Of a stretch of 64,000 bases of DNA, positions 44,301 through 57,000 are shown in pieces. The position numbers and the translations under genes are program-made. Below the pieces are notes generated by a model that worked only from the letters and a program-made list of their open reading frames with translations, ran no database searches and was not told the DNA's origin. The DNA comes from Nannochloropsis oceanica (lineage: Eukaryota; Sar; Eustigmatophyceae; Eustigmatales; Monodopsidaceae), in the NCBI GenBank assembly GCA_004519485.1, contig CP038114.1, forward strand, positions 757,501 to 821,500, read 5' to 3'. How positions within the stretch are numbered: position 1 is the stretch's first letter; each line of letters starts with the position of its first letter.

Positions 44301-47300
44301 CTTCCCTTCCCTTCCCTTCCCTTCCCTCCCGCCCTCCCTTCCTCCCTCCTTCCTTCCCTCCCTCCCTTCCTCCTCCCTCAGTGCGAGGTTTCCGTGGATG
44401 AACATTGAGATGATGCGTGGGAGTGACACAGCCTCCAAGGCCAAAGACGTAAGGGCGCGATTGAAGGAGGGGGTGATACAGGTAGGGTGGAAGGGAGGGA
44501 GGGAAGGAGGGAGGGAAGGAGGGAGGAATGGAAGGAGAGGGAGAAAAGTGGCGCGAAATAAATTCTGACCGCCCCCAAAATAAATACACGGCCCTCCCTC
44601 CCTCCCTCCCTCCCTCCCTCCTTCAGGTGGTGGTGGGCACCACGTCTGTCACCGGCAAAAATGTACGGTTTAAAAACCTTGGCCTAGTGGTGGTGGATGA
44701 AGAGCAGCGCCTCGGCGTCTCGCAAAAAGAGAAACTCAAGGTACGTCTCGCCCGCCCTCCCTCCCTCGCTCCCTCCTTGACCCCTGTCACCTTTTCCTCC
44801 CTCCTCCCTTCCTTTCCCTCCCTCCCTCACTCCCTCCCTCCCTCCTTATTGTAGGCGCTGGCCAAGGGCGTGGACGTCCTCACCCTCTCAGCCACGCCCA
44901 TCCCCCGCACCCTCCAAATGGCTCTGTCAGGTACAGAATCCTAGGCCCTCCCTCCCTCCCTCCCTCCCTCCCTCCCTCCCTCGTGACCACCAACATTCTG
45001 TCTTCCCCTCCCCCTTCCCCCTCCCTCAGGCATGCGTGAAGTCTCCCACATCGACACTGCACCCTCCAGCCGGAAGCCTGTCTTTACCCACATCGAGGCC
45101 TGGGATCCGGCCAAAGTCGAACGCGCGCTCAGGGCAGAGCTCGCCCGCGGTGGTCAGGTACAGGTGGATTGCCCCTCCTTCCCTCCCACCCTCCCTCCCT
45201 CCCTCCCTCCCTCCCTCCCTCCCTCCCTTCCTCCCTTCCTCCCTCTCTCCTGTCGCCCTTCCTGGTCATCGTCTGATCAGTTTCGATGTAATGCACCCTT
45301 ACTTCCCTCCCTCCCTCCCTCCCTCCCTCCCTCCCTCCCTTCCCAGGCCTTCTACGTCGTGCCTCGCATTCGTGATATCCCCCACCACGTTGACATGCTC
45401 CACGACCTCCTCAAGGGAGCACGCAAAGGTCCCCTTCTCCCTCCCTCCCTCCCTCCCTCCCTCCCTCCCTCCCTCCCTCCCACCCTCTTTATGCTTCCTC
45501 TGATGCTCCTCTCTCCGCGCATGCCCATCTCATTACATTTACGTCTCCCTCGTTTTGTAATGATGATTACGACGATGAGTATGAGAATCGTGATTAGGAT
45601 GATGACTACGATGTTGATGATAATTATCACCATCATTCACCGGATAGATTCCTCTATAAGATTATAGATATTTAGAATCATGGACCATCGTCTCGCGCGT
45701 TTATCTCCTCCCTTCCACTCTCTCGGTCCCTCCCTTCCTCCCTGCTTCCTAGACGGCAAAGACGCCACCATCTGTGTCGCCCACGGTGCTCTTCCCGCCG
45801 GCGAGGCTGAAGAGGTCCTCGTCCGCTTTGCCATGCGAGAGGTACGTCCTCCCTCCCTCCCTCCCTCCCTCCCTCCCTCCCTCCCTCCCTCCCTCCCTCC
45901 CTCCCTCCCTCCCTCCCTCTCTCCCCACGTAATGTGAGGCCCCTCCCCCCCTCCCTCCCTCCCTCCCTCCCTCCCTCCCTCCAGGGCGACGTCCTGGTCG
46001 CTACCACCCTCATTGAGAATGGCCTCGATGTGCCCACTGTCAACACCGTCGTTGTCGCGCAGGTAGCCCCCTTTCCCTCCCTCCCTCCCTCCCTCCCTCC
46101 GTCCTTCGCTCCCATCCTCCCTCCTTCCCTCCTTCCCTGACACCGTAGACAACCCGAAAGGGAGGGAGGGAGGGGAGGAGGGAGGGAGGGAAAGACGGAT
46201 GAAATTTACGTCAGTCTCACATACTTGCCTTCCCTCCCTCCCTCCCTCCCTCCCTCCTTCAGGCACACAAGCTCGGCCTCGCCTCTCTCTACCAGCTGAG
46301 AGGGAGGGTGGGAAGGAGCGACAAGCAGGCATTTGCCTACTTCTTTCACCCCCGCGCGGTGAAGGGAGAGGAGGGGGAGAAGGGAGGGAGGGAGATAGCG
46401 GCGGAGGAGAAGGGGAGGGAGAGGAAAACGAGGTGAGTGTCTGTGGGAGGGAAGGTAAAGAGGAAAGAGGAGAGAGCTTGAAAGATAAACTCACACGCAG
46501 ACACACACACTCCTCAAGTACGACAAAACATTCACTCTCTCTCACGCACAGAATCACACACAAGTACGACAAACACTCACACACTCACACACTCTCTATC
46601 TCCCCCCCACTAGTACGACACTCACTTTCTCACTCTCATCCACACACATGTACGACAAACACTCACACACTCTCTCTCTAACGCACCCACATAGCGCCAC
46701 ACACACACAGTGGGACGACGAAGATGAGGAGGAGGCCGAAACTGATAACGCCGAGATTCTCTCCACCAGGTCCGTATGTGCCCCCCCCTCCCTCCCACCC
46801 TCCCACCCTCCCTCCCTTCCCCTCTCCTCCTTAACCACATTCCTCTCCACCTCCTTCTCGCCTCTCTCCCTTCCTCCCTCAGCCTCTCCAGTGACCCATT
46901 CCTCCGCAAGCGTCAGATCGCCCTTCTCGGGGGTAGGGTCATGACGTCCGAAGCCGTGCAGCGGTACGTCCCTCCCTCCCTCCCTTTCTCCCACCCTCCC
47001 TCCCTCCCTCCCTCCCTCCCTCCCTCCCTCCTTCCCTCCTTCCTTCCCTCCGCCTCGCTGCCCTCCAGGAATACAGCCATCTTCTCGATATGCCTCACCT
47101 TTCCTCCCACTCCCCCTCCCCCCTTCCTTCCCTCCCTCCCTCCCCCAGCCTCGCCGCCCTCAAGGAATACAGCCACCTTCTCGGCATGGGTCCACAGCTG
47201 GCCAAAGCCGATCTTGCCATTCGCGGGGCAGGTACGATCTCCTTCTCTCCCTCCCTCCCTCCCTCCCTCCCCCCCCTCCCTTCTTTCCCTCCTCCTTTCC

Positions 47301-48893
47301 ACCTTTCCCTCCCTCCCTCCCTCCCTCCCTTTCCCCCTCCTTTTCCCCCAGGCGAAGTTCTTGGATATGAACAAAGCGGTGACAAAGGCAGTGGTGTGGG
47401 CTATGACGTTTATATGGACATGCTGGCCGAGGCCCTGCTGAAAGGTATGGATGTGTCTCCCTCCCTCCCTCCGTCCCTCCCTCCCTTCCTCCCTCCCTTC
47501 CTTCCTCATTTCAATTCCACTCACTCATCTCCACACATGCTTTTCCTCCCTCCCTTCCTCCCTCCCTTCCTCCCTCCCTAGTCCGGGGAACGGCCATCGA
47601 GCCCACGCCATTCACCGACATAAACCTCATGGACGGCCAGCCCACCAATCAAGGTGTGGGAGGGAGGGAGGGAGGAGGGAGGAAGGGAAGGATGCCTCTT
47701 TGGTGAAATGACTGTACTAACACACCCCTCCCTCCCTCCCCCCCCTCCCTCCCTTCAGTCCTCTCCGCCTCCTTTCTCCCTTCCTCCTTTTTCCCCAACG
47801 AGGAGACGCGGATGGCGGAGGTAGAAGAAGCGCGCTTGGCGCCCACCTTCAAACATCTGAGGGTATGTTTCCTGCCCTCCCTCCCTCCCATCCTCCCATC
47901 CGCCCTCCCTCTCTCCTTCCACCAGCCGTGGAGGGTGACGTGTCACTCCTCCTCTCCCTCATTCTCTCATTTATTCCTTCCTCCCTCTCCTTCCCTCCCT
48001 CTCCCCCCTCTTCCCTCAGGACCTGCACAAGCGGTGGAGGGTGACATATCACTCCTCCTCCCCCCATACGCCCCTCCCCCGTGCCGTTCGCATGTTTTTC
48101 ATTCGTTTAAATCTGTTGCTAGCCTGTCGTATCCTGAGCGGTGAAACGCTCGCGCTGATCAAGCCGACAGGTCAGGAGGGGAGAGAGGGAGGGAGGGAGC
48201 TTTCGCTTTCCCTCATCATTGTCAGCACACTCCCTGCACATGCCTCTCCGTTCGTCTTTCCCGCCTCTCTGATTTTGCCCTCAGCGTTCACTTGCGTCCT
48301 GTCTCCCAACTCTGTTACTCACCTCCCTCCCTTCCTCCCTCCCTCCTTCCCTTCCTCCCTCGCCCCCACAGAGGACTCTCGTCCTCGCCTCATCCTCGTC
48401 ACGCGCAATCTCCTCTCCTTTCACTGGGATGCCCTCTCCTCCGCCCTCCCTTCCTCCCTCTCCCCCTCCCGCCATCCCTCCCAGCGGCGACACGCCAACC
48501 TTCGACGGGATGTTTATTTTCGGGAGGGAGTGATGGAACGGGAAGAGGAGGAGGAAGGGAAAGAAGGGGTGGACAAGGTCAAGAAGCGAGGGTGCATCAT
48601 TATGGAGCTCCGGGACGAGACGCTGGCGGCTGAAACGGCATTGAGCGTTTTCGTGCCCTTAGCAGAGGTACGAGGGTCCTTCCTTCCCCCCCTCCCTCGC
48701 TCCCTCCCTCCTTCCAAATTCTCGACCTTTACCGCCTCCACCTATTTCTGATTTTTCACCTATTTCTTTCGTTTCTTCCCGCTAGGTCATTCTTGATCAA
48801 CGACGAGGTCTTGCAGAGCGAATAGGACAAGGGAGGAAAGGCCAGGCAGCAAAAGCAGGGGGAGGAGGAGAGGGAGGGAGGGGAGGGCGGTGA
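41388..48893 (+). CDS. mfd: Plastid-targeted Mfd-like (transcription-repair coupling factor) translocase
   Basis: Twenty-five exons (41388-41449, 41565-41987, 42207-42272, 42473-42796, 42927-43026, 43212-43337, 43467-43758, 44048-44174, 44382-44481, 44627-44740, 44855-44930, 45030-45157, 45347-45428, 45753-45841, 45985-46062, 46263-46432, 46695-46769, 46883-46963, 47149-47231, 47352-47444, 47582-47653, 47759-47862, 48020-48170, 48372-48667, 48786-48893) join in frame into about 1139 residues. After a hydrophobic leader ending LLLPSTHAF (plastid-type signal) and low-complexity sequence comes a CarD/RID-like domain ([17 protein letters not shown]). The RecG/Mfd motor follows: GDVGFGKTE (Walker A), [22 protein letters not shown] (DEEQ box), [53 protein letters not shown], and a TRCF C-terminal domain ([18 protein letters not shown]). 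Bacterial Mfd removes stalled RNA polymerase and recruits UvrA through a UvrB-like N-terminal module; I see no such module here, as in plant plastid homologues. Exon 4 encodes Pro/Ser and Glu runs from trinucleotide repeats. Exon 1 is the least certain. Confidence 0.88.
42479..42542 (+). repeat. Coding CCT/TCC microsatellite in Mfd exon 4
   Basis: CCT and TCC triplets encode a Pro run followed by a Ser run in the linker before the RID domain. A purine GAG/GAA run (42628-42665) in the same exon encodes Lys/Glu. Confidence 0.8.
45846..45920 (+). repeat. (CCCT)n array, about 75 bp, in an Mfd intron
   Basis: A pure CCCT array just after the donor of the intron at 45842-45984. A second array reaches the acceptor, so nearly the whole intron is tract. 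Confidence 0.85.
47047..47085 (+). repeat. Degenerate intronic copy of the start of Mfd exon 19
   Basis: About 40 bases inside intron 18 (CCTCGCTGCCCTCCAGGAAT and on) closely match the first bases of exon 19 at 47149 (CCTCGCCGCCCTCAAGGAAT and on), about 100 bases downstream. The copy has no usable continuation, so it is a relic or a decoy acceptor region. Confidence 0.7.
47927..47970 (+). repeat. Degenerate intronic copy of the start of Mfd exon 23
   Basis: A segment in intron 22 (GTGGAGGGTGACGTGTCACT and on) matches the early part of exon 23 near 48034 (GTGGAGGGTGACATATCACT and on), again about 100 bases upstream of the real exon. Confidence 0.7.
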
Positions 48894-49497
48894 CCACTTT
48901 GATGAGGGGAAGGCTCAAGGGCAGGGCGGATTGACAAAAATTCTTGGGGAAAGAAAAACAATCAAAATACGGCGATTACAACAAAAGCAACCACAACGAC
49001 AACAAAAACCGCACATCACACAAAGTAAGATAAGAAAATTGAGGATGAAAAAGAGCAAGGGCGCGGATTGTGATATTGATGTTGATACACTCTTGATTTC
49101 GTTTTTCTCAAGCTCATACCTTTTCCTGACGCTCCTTCTCTTTCTGACCATAAACGTTGTTACCTTCCAGCCCACTCACCCGTCAACCTCCGCGTGGCTG
49201 AATTTGAAATTTGACTTTTGACCGTGGAAAAACGTTGCACGAGAGAGGAGGTTTTCGTCTTGTTGCCGTGCAGCAGGCAGCTCGATTAGTATTTTTACGG
49301 TCCGTTGCATGATGGACACACGCTAATCTGTTTGTAGTTGGTCTAGCTCGTGAATTGATTATTTTACATTGTTTTTGGTCGCGAATTGTGTGTGCGTCGC
49401 ACGCCTTTCCTTCCCGACCCAAATCTCACGTCACTCCACTGCACACAGAGACACACCATCTTCCACCGTCCAGCACTTTGTTTGCAGCAGCAATACC
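48894..49497. other. Intergenic region between Mfd and His-rich protein genes
   Basis: No gene is recognised. The left half is the Mfd 3' flank and the right half the promoter or leader of the next gene. Confidence 0.4.
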
Positions 49498-51850
49498 ATG
49501 CCTAACACCTCTAATGAAAGTGGCTCGAATGCCTTAAACAAGAAGCAGCTCCTTCTCATCGTCCTGGGCGGAGCCGTGGGTCTCTTCGCCCTCACCACCA
49601 CCACAACGCCTCTCTTATCCACGCCTTCATCGCCCTGGGTCAACCGTTCCCTGCGCCGCCGCCAGCTTAGCCATGCTGGGGTAGGTCTCAATTTTATTAT
49701 GTGAAATAATGGTACTATCTCCCTCTGCTTAATTGCAGCGCAGTCCTCCTCACCAATTCTCCACGCCTTCCCTCCCCTACCCCATCCCAACATTCATGAA
49801 ACAGCCCCTGGAGCGCGTAGGCAAGGCCCTCGATCACGCACTGAAACCACGATTTGGCAAACATAAGGGTAAGGACATCGGCGGCAACTGGGTGCACAAG
49901 GCCGTGGGCGACAGCGAAGGTCTTAGCCGGCCGGACCTGGGCATGATGCTGGCTGGCGAGAATCCTGCTGAGCCGAATCAGGCAAACGACTCGGTACTGC
50001 ATTTGGGTGGAGGACTTCGCAATGACCCGATTGTCAAGGCCGTTCAGGTACAGTTGGAAGAAGATCATGTACCGGTGGGCCTGTCGTGTATCCTGTCGTG
50101 CACTGGGTTGACCGTTTGCCCTGTTAAAGGTCACCTTTCCTTCTCTACACGATACTAAACGGACTCACAACTCAAAATTCGTGAAATACACTCTTCATAG
50201 GATCGTCATAATCCGCACTCTTCCCGTCAGCTAGAGTATATTAAGGCCCTCCCTCCCACATTTAGTGCCACGCCTGCTACGCCCAATCAGATGGTTCCCG
50301 TCGACCAAGTAAACGGCAACGGCGGTGCCAAGGACAACAACAAGGCCAAGAGCGTCAAGGTGCCTGGGCATGACAAGAGTCACAAGAAAGTCCATGGGCA
50401 CGAAGAAGAATTGGATCACCTCCACAAGCACGGACATGGCCAAAAGAAGAAGAAACACGTCAATCCCCTGGTGGTGGCTCACCTGTACTCAAAGAAAAAG
50501 GCCCTGCAGGCGGCTCACAAGATGGAGAAGGCTGTCCTCAAAGCCAAGGGTAAGAAGCTCCACTACGAGCTCGAAAAGAAGAGCAAGGAGATGCACCGCG
50601 ACATTGCCAAGGCAGCCCACGGTCACGCTGCCCATATCAAGAAGACGAAGAAGCAGGCAGAGGCCAAAGCCGCCCACGTTGCCCATGCTGCTCATGCTGT
50701 AGCCCATGCCGTCCATGAGACCCACAATGTCGACCACCTCCACCGTGCTCTCCAACCGGGGCAGAATCTATCCGAGGAGGATAAAGAGAAGCTTCGTATG
50801 ATTGCTCGGTAAGTTGCAAGGGCAGAAGGGTAGAGAGTACCGAGTGGGATGAGAATCTATATGCATGCCTGTCTTTGTTATCACACGTGAGTACACTTAA
50901 GCTATTTTCTACGAATTAGTGAAGCTGCGCTCAAGGTCCTGAAGGATGCTGCCCAGGATGCGGGATTCGACGCGGCACTGCTGGCCGAAGCCGAAGAGGA
51001 GGCTGAAGCTGCGGCTGGTGCCAAGGCAGAGAACTATGAGGAAGAGGAGATCGAGGAGGCCTTGGCGGACTTGCTGAATCTGGATGGCCTGCTTCTTTTG
51101 AGTAAGCCCGCCATCTCTTTCCTTGACCGTGTTCAGGTGACAAATGATACAATTGCCAACACATCGAAAGTTACCGACGCTACTACCTCTGACACGCCCT
51201 TGATCCAAGACATGCTTTTGGCCCTGCGCGACACGAATATGACGGCGACGGAGGCGGAGCGCTTGCGGTCCGAGGCGCGAACGGCCGCCATACAAGCCAT
51301 TCGGGATGTGGCTCGGGAAGCCGGGATTGAGGATCGAATCCAAGACGATATGAGCCTCGAGAATTTGTTCAAAAACATTGCTGCGGCTGCAAACTCGGGC
51401 GGGCCTGCCGTGACTACTGGAGATGCCTCGGCGGCCACGCCGACGGGTAATCGTATGCTGCACCATGAGTTGGATCACAAGGATAAAAATGATGGATATA
51501 TGGGTGACCGCCAGCTCGCAGGGCGATGGTCCTACGATGATGAGAAGACACAAGCTCCTGAACACGGGTGGGACGAGGCGTACTTTCATGAGGGAAGGGC
51601 TGGCGGTCGCCGCAGTTATGAAGACTACAACAAGCACGGCACGCACGGGAGCTTGGGTAAGCACGGGTACTTGAGCGACAATGAAAGTAGTGATGAGCAT
51701 GACCGACAATTGTGGAACTACTACAGCAGCGGGCGAAAGATGGGGGGCCGAGGGGAATCGGACGAGGAGGATGAGGCATTCGGGGAGGATGATTTCTTTG
51801 CTGAAGCCCAGCGGCGACACCATGGGAAGCAAGGACATCACTTTCATTAA
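49498..51850 (+). CDS. His-rich, single-pass membrane or secreted protein, function unknown
   Basis: Four exons (49498-49680, 49739-50047, 50201-50808, 50920-51850) join in frame into about 676 residues. An N-terminal helix (KKQLLLIVLGGAVGLFAL, about residues 16-33) after a short polar tail suggests a type II anchor or an uncleaved signal. Residues about 180-350 are very rich in His and Lys (KKVHGHEEELDHLHKHGHGQ, then HAAHAVAHAVHETHNVDHLH) with helix-forming, coiled-coil-like periodicity; such clusters can bind metal ions. The C-terminal half is acidic and helical (EALADLLNLDGLLLL, TEAERLRSEARTAAIQAIRD), ending in a Gly/Tyr/His/Asp-rich tail. I do not recognise a family. A short Ala/Arg helical motif resembles one in the ORF starting at 61904. 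The introns are short and lack the CCCT/GGGA tracts that fill other genes here. Confidence 0.75.
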
Positions 51851-52329
51851 GCAAAATAGGTTAGCAACTGTATGACATCATATCCCTCCTTTGTCTCATG
51901 TATATCGTAAGTGAATAAGCCGAGCAAGATAATTTCGAAGTAGCTCTGCTGCCGTTTGCAAATGGCCCTCTATATCCCGCCATCATCGCCATATCATCGT
52001 CATCTTGTCAGTGTCATACACCATTATTATTTGTCCTTGAGACGATGTATGAAAATTCGATCTGCTCTGATCGTTCATGCACCGGAGTGTGTGTGGATAA
52101 GGGAAGATTAGATGCAAATCTACCAGAGAAGGAAGGTGAGGGGACATGGAAAATCACAAGGGAAAATTCAGTACGAAAGTGGAGACAAAGGTAAAAGAGA
52201 AACAAAAAATAAGAAGTTTGATTTAGAATTTTCCTATTACAGTTGAGAGAATCAGTTCCCTTGCACCACCTCTTGTCCCAATTTTCGCTTATCCACATTC
52301 ACGGCCCCATTTTTTTTCATCTAAGTTGC
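51851..52329. other. Convergent intergenic region
   Basis: This is an AT-richer stretch between the stop codons of the His-rich gene (+) and the Ser-rich gene (-). I see nothing beyond the expected 3' untranslated regions. Confidence 0.4.
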
Positions 52330-52950
52330 TCAACTTGTCATAGCCCCATCCACATCCCTCTTCACCTTCTCTTCGTCATTTACATTACTCTCCTTTGCCA
52401 TCGTCGGTTTAAGCCTTTCCCCCTCCTCTCTTCCCTCCTTTCTTCCTCCATGTTCGAATCGATCTACGGCCTCCTCTAACGCCACGGCCAGACGAGTGAG
52501 GGCGTCCATCCACGTGCTCGGCCTGTCCTCCAAGCGACGAAAAAATCCACGAAGACCACGTCGATGAAGAGGATCAGATAAATCGTTGGTGTTGCTGGTT
52601 TTGTTGACGGTATTATCAGAGGAAACGGCAGGAGCGGTGGCATTGACAGCGATTTGAGCTGGTGAGGCCGCTACCATACTTGCCGTCGCATCTCCAACTG
52701 CTGCTGCCGCTGCGATGATTCCTGTGAAAATGTCACCTGTGGTAGCAGTCGTTCCTGCTGTCATCGCTGCGTTGCTTGATGATGCTGATGGCAACCCTGT
52801 TGCCACCCCGTCCTCAGCAGAGAAAAAGGGGAGGATGGATTCGGTCTCGTAGCTCACAGGGTTTTTCTGGACTGGCACAGCAGTGGGTGTAGCGGCTGAA
52901 GTGGCAGAAATCTGCAAGGGATCGGTATTTTGGCTATGGAGAGGAACATA

Positions 52951-53000
<50 letters not shown>

Positions 53001-53436
53001 GGCTCCTGTTGATAGAATCATTAAAAACCATAACCACTACCGCCAAAACACCCAGCAAGAGAGCCATGGAAAGGATCAGGAGAAGAGCGGCACTTCGCTT
53101 GCTGTAGCCATCTGATTCAGAATTGTTAGTAATGCCAGATGCAGGGACAAAGGTTGTGATCGAGGTCTGGGAAGCTTGATGATGGCAGGCAGGCGTCGAC
53201 TTCTTCGTGCTGTGGTGTTGCTGACGATTCATCAAATTTCCCTCCACGATAAACACTATTTCTTCGTCCTCCCCCTCGGTCTCTTCGCAGTATGTAGAGT
53301 TGGTATCCCCCTCGAAATTTTCATCCTCGCCACTGCAGGCCGGTTGGTGGTGCGGGGGGAGCTGATACACGACTTCCTCCTGCGAGTGGGAGGCGTGCTG
53401 CAACGAGGCCGCCTCGTCTGCCTCGTCTCGTGGCAT
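52330..53436 (-). CDS. Ser/Thr-rich single-pass membrane protein, function unknown
   Basis: An open frame of about 368 residues starts at the first in-frame ATG (53436). The frame stays open upstream, but without an ATG and with less protein-like composition. The N-terminal 115 residues are acidic and hydrophilic (EETEGEDEEIVFIVEG). A membrane helix follows (AALLLILSMALLLGVLAVVVMVF), then a run of about 15 Ser encoded by AGC repeats. The rest is Ala/Thr/Ser-rich with several N-x-S/T sites, as expected for a luminal or extracellular, glycosylated stalk, and the C-terminus is charged (HRRGLRGFFRRLEDR). I recognise no family. It is divergent from the gene at 54074. Confidence 0.65.
52950..53001 (-). 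repeat. AGC repeat encoding polyserine
   Basis: A pure triplet repeat (GCT on the plus strand) encodes about 15 Ser after the membrane helix of the Ser-rich protein. Length polymorphism is likely. Confidence 0.9.
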
Positions 53437-54073
53437 TGCGCCAGGAGTCACTGTGTGGTGTATTCGTGGGATATATTCGCAGCGAGGCTGAGTTGGTGGG
53501 ATAGAGGCGCTAGGCAAGATACATCCGCAATAAATAAAACGATATGTGGAGGGGTAAGTGATGGAGGCCTTGTGTGTAACGTTTTTCGTTTGAAATCCTC
53601 CGCCGTTGAAGAGCGCGCGAGGCTTAACCGCCGGCCCATTGTGGGGCGGTCGTCTCCCGTCATATGGCTGCAGGTTAGCCAGCAAGCGTATTCCTTATCC
53701 CTGATGCAATTTCACACGTGATTTGTTAAGGACATATTTCCATCCCTACGTATACATCTATATGACCTCACTGACTGATCTGTTTTCTCCTCTCACACAT
53801 CGCACGACATGCAAATTTCTCTTTGCCAAGCCGCGAGAATTCATAAGATACCCATGTCATCGTCTCGTCAGAAAAGGCTGCGGCCGCGGGCCTGGGCATG
53901 CTCCTGCTTTCTTATCCTAGATCACCTCGTGGTTTGTTCGTCATCCCCAGTGTCTTTGTCGGGGTGAGTGTGGAAAAGAAGGAGAACGAAAAAGAACGGG
54001 ATATGCACCTCTCTCCTTCTTCGCCTTGATTCATACCTCGACTTAACCCTACATAAACAGCACCCCCGCTTTC
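53437..54073. promoter_or_regulatory. Divergent intergenic region
   Basis: This separates the start codons of the Ser-rich protein (-) and the 563-residue protein (+), so both promoters are expected here. I see no motif that I can defend. Confidence 0.4.
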
Positions 54074-57000
54074 ATGAAGGAAGAGATGGACATATCTTTC
54101 ATTCCTTCATCATCTCTCCTCGACCTAACCCACGAATCGAAAGCTGCTTACCTCTCCTTTCCCCCCAAGCTCTCTCCTTGGGAAGATGATCCTGTCGTAC
54201 TCGTCACTGGGCCTAGCGATGACAACAGCCGAGAAGAAGATAGAAACACTATCGCTATCGACCAAGACCTTCAATTTAATAAGCACGACGACGACAGCAG
54301 CCCTTCCATTCCGCCTGATGACCCTAACTCCTCCCGCTCCTGGCGCTCACGCTGGCGAATGGAATCGCGCTACGCGGATTTGGCCGTGGCGAAGAGTGAC
54401 TACCCTTTTTGCGCCTGGGATGCCACAACGGACGAAAGTATTTACACGCCCTTGCTGCTGGATCCAAATGCTGTGTACCAGCCGCAAGTGCTTTCCTTTG
54501 CTGCCCATCCGGATAGGGTGTACAAGGTAGCAACGAGGGAGGGAGGGAGGGAGGGAGGGAGGGAGGGAGGGAGGGAGGGAGGGAGGGAGGGGAGGGAGTG
54601 GAGGGAGAGAGAAGTGTGGGTTTAAGATAAAAAAATTGCTTTTCCGAGCTTCTCTAAATGGAGTGACAACCCACATCATGTCCGCGAGCTGCGAATGGTG
54701 CTGTTCGCCTCCATCTTCAATCCGCCCCCTGACCCCTCCCTCCCTCCCTCCCTCCTTCCCTCCCTCCCTCCCTCCCTCTCCCAGGTCTCGGCGGCGTTCC
54801 CTAAGGTGATTTACTTTTCCTACCAGAGCTACACCTTGAGAGGGCTTCCTCTCACCTCCCTATCCGACCGGCATATCTGGCCAAGCAGCGGGAAGAACCC
54901 GTACAGGGAGGAAGCGAGGGAGGACGAGAAGGGCACGTACGACATTCACGTGACGCGCGAAGGTAGGTAGGCATGTAGGGAGGGAGGGAGGGAGGGAGGG
55001 TGAGAATTGGGAAGAAAAGTATAAAAAGCAAGGGGAGTGACCACGAAGGGTGGGAAGTGCGGTATCGATGGGAGGCGCGGGGTCAGAGAGGGACAGAAGG
55101 AGGGAGGAAAAGAAGCCTTTTGCCATCTTGAAGCTTACTCCACAAACTCATTTCGCGCTCTTTCTTCTTCCTTCCCTCCCTCCCTCTCTCCCTTCCTTCT
55201 TCCCCCTCCTTATCTCCTCCCCCCCCTGAAGGAAACAAGGGCTGGGCGAACGAGGTTCGGGGTTTGCGCGAAGACAGAACCAACGGCACTCGGACGCCCT
55301 ACACTCGCGTAGTGGTAGGGGGGGAGGGAGAAAGGGAGGGAGGTTGAGAACGATTCCCAAGGGGTAGCATACGTACTTAAGGGCTTAAGAGTGATGAGCT
55401 CCCACCAATTCTGTCCTTGGCATTCAACGCTCTTATCTCTTTGATCTCATGCCCTCTTCTCCCGTCCCTCCTTTCCTCCCTCCTCCCCTCCCTCCCTCCC
55501 TACTTGCCGTTGCACGTCATCGCAGGCTGGACCCGCTTTTTTCGGATACTGACCATTCCTCCCTTTCTATCTCCCTCCCTCCCTCCCTCACTTCCTCCAT
55601 TAGGACTTCCTTGAGAATCTCTCCATCCTCATGCTTCGATTCTACACACCCGAGCAGCCCCCCAGTGTCTGGGGAGGGGTGGCCCCACCTGTGATTACAT
55701 ACAGCGGTGAGGAGGGTGATGGGGAGGGAGGGAGGGAGGAGAGGAGGGAAGAACAGCCTGCGCCTCTGCAATGAGGAGTGAGGGAGGCAGGGAGGGAGGG
55801 AGGGAGGGAGGGAGGAACGGCATGTGCCACACACACATTTTGATACCCTCAGTACGTGACACTTACTACTCTCCCTCCATCGCTCCTTCTCTCCCCTTTT
55901 CCCACCCGCAGATGACGATGGCAAAAACTGGACGGAACTCAAGCCCTGCACGGATGCAACCCGCTACTTATTTAACAAGGCCATGAAACAGATAGGTATG
56001 AAGGGAGGGAGGGAGGGAAGGAAGGAGGGGGGAGGTGGGGGGCGCATTGAAAACGCACAATTGTCTGGCTCCTCGCCACACCGACCTCTCATGGTCAATC
56101 AACGCCCTCCCTTCCTCCTTTCCTCCCTCCTTCCCTCCTCTCTCTCTTAAGGACTGAAGCGGCCGTGAGTCCTCCTATCGCTCTGATTAGCACCGTCATG
56201 GTTGCCGTACCTTGCTCACCCTCCCTCCCTCCCCCACCTCCCACATTCCTCAGGCTGGAGCGGCTACGAGCTCCATGATTTATTCCTCCACTCTCAATGG
56301 TACCGCCTGCGTTCGTGTGATTTATTGGGCGTGCCGGAAGCCGACACCCCGACGCTCCTCCCCAGCATCAATCTCGACGGGCCCGGCAGTGCGTCTTACG
56401 TCCCGTACGCCAACTACGATTCTTCATATCTGCATTGGTGCACGGATGGACGCCAAGTACGTGTGTATGGGTGTTTGTGGGACGTTTTCTTTTAGAAGCT
56501 TTTTATTGCCCTTCCAGCTCCCTTTTGTGTGCTCCTGGATTGGGGTCGCGCTGTTTTTGACCGCCTTCCTCCCCCTTCCTTCCCTCCCCCTTTCCTTGTT
56601 GCCTTCCAGCTGGGCAAAGATTTTGTTATGGTCATCGAAGGAACAGCGCCTTTGACGGCCACTGGTCTTTTTGAGGGGACAAGGCAAGTGTGGAATGTGT
56701 CAAGTTACAGCGTCAGGTAGGGAGGACGCAGGGAACTACGGAGAAGGGTCAAAATACGCGATATCGTCATCTGCCTTCCTCTCTCCCTTCTTCCCAACCC
56801 CCCGTCGTCCTCACTGCCTAAGACCTGCATCTGCTCAAGACCAGCTCCTCTACATTTGTCCATGGATCATCCACAGCTTAACTCCTCTCTCCCTTCCTTC
56901 CTTCCTTCCTCCCTTCCTCCCTCCCTTCCATCCTCCCTCCCTGCCTCCCTCCCTCTGTCCTTTCCATATTAAGGTACTGGGGATTCGCCGCCGCCGACAT

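Noticed and set aside
54655-54730. Protein-like stretch in the first intron of the 54074 gene
   Set aside because: No acceptor and donor pair gives a compatible phase, so it was not modelled as an exon.
56152-56164. Possible 13-base micro-exon in the 54074 gene
   Set aside because: Including it shifts the next exon out of the conserved frame, whereas direct joining of 55995 to 56254 keeps it.
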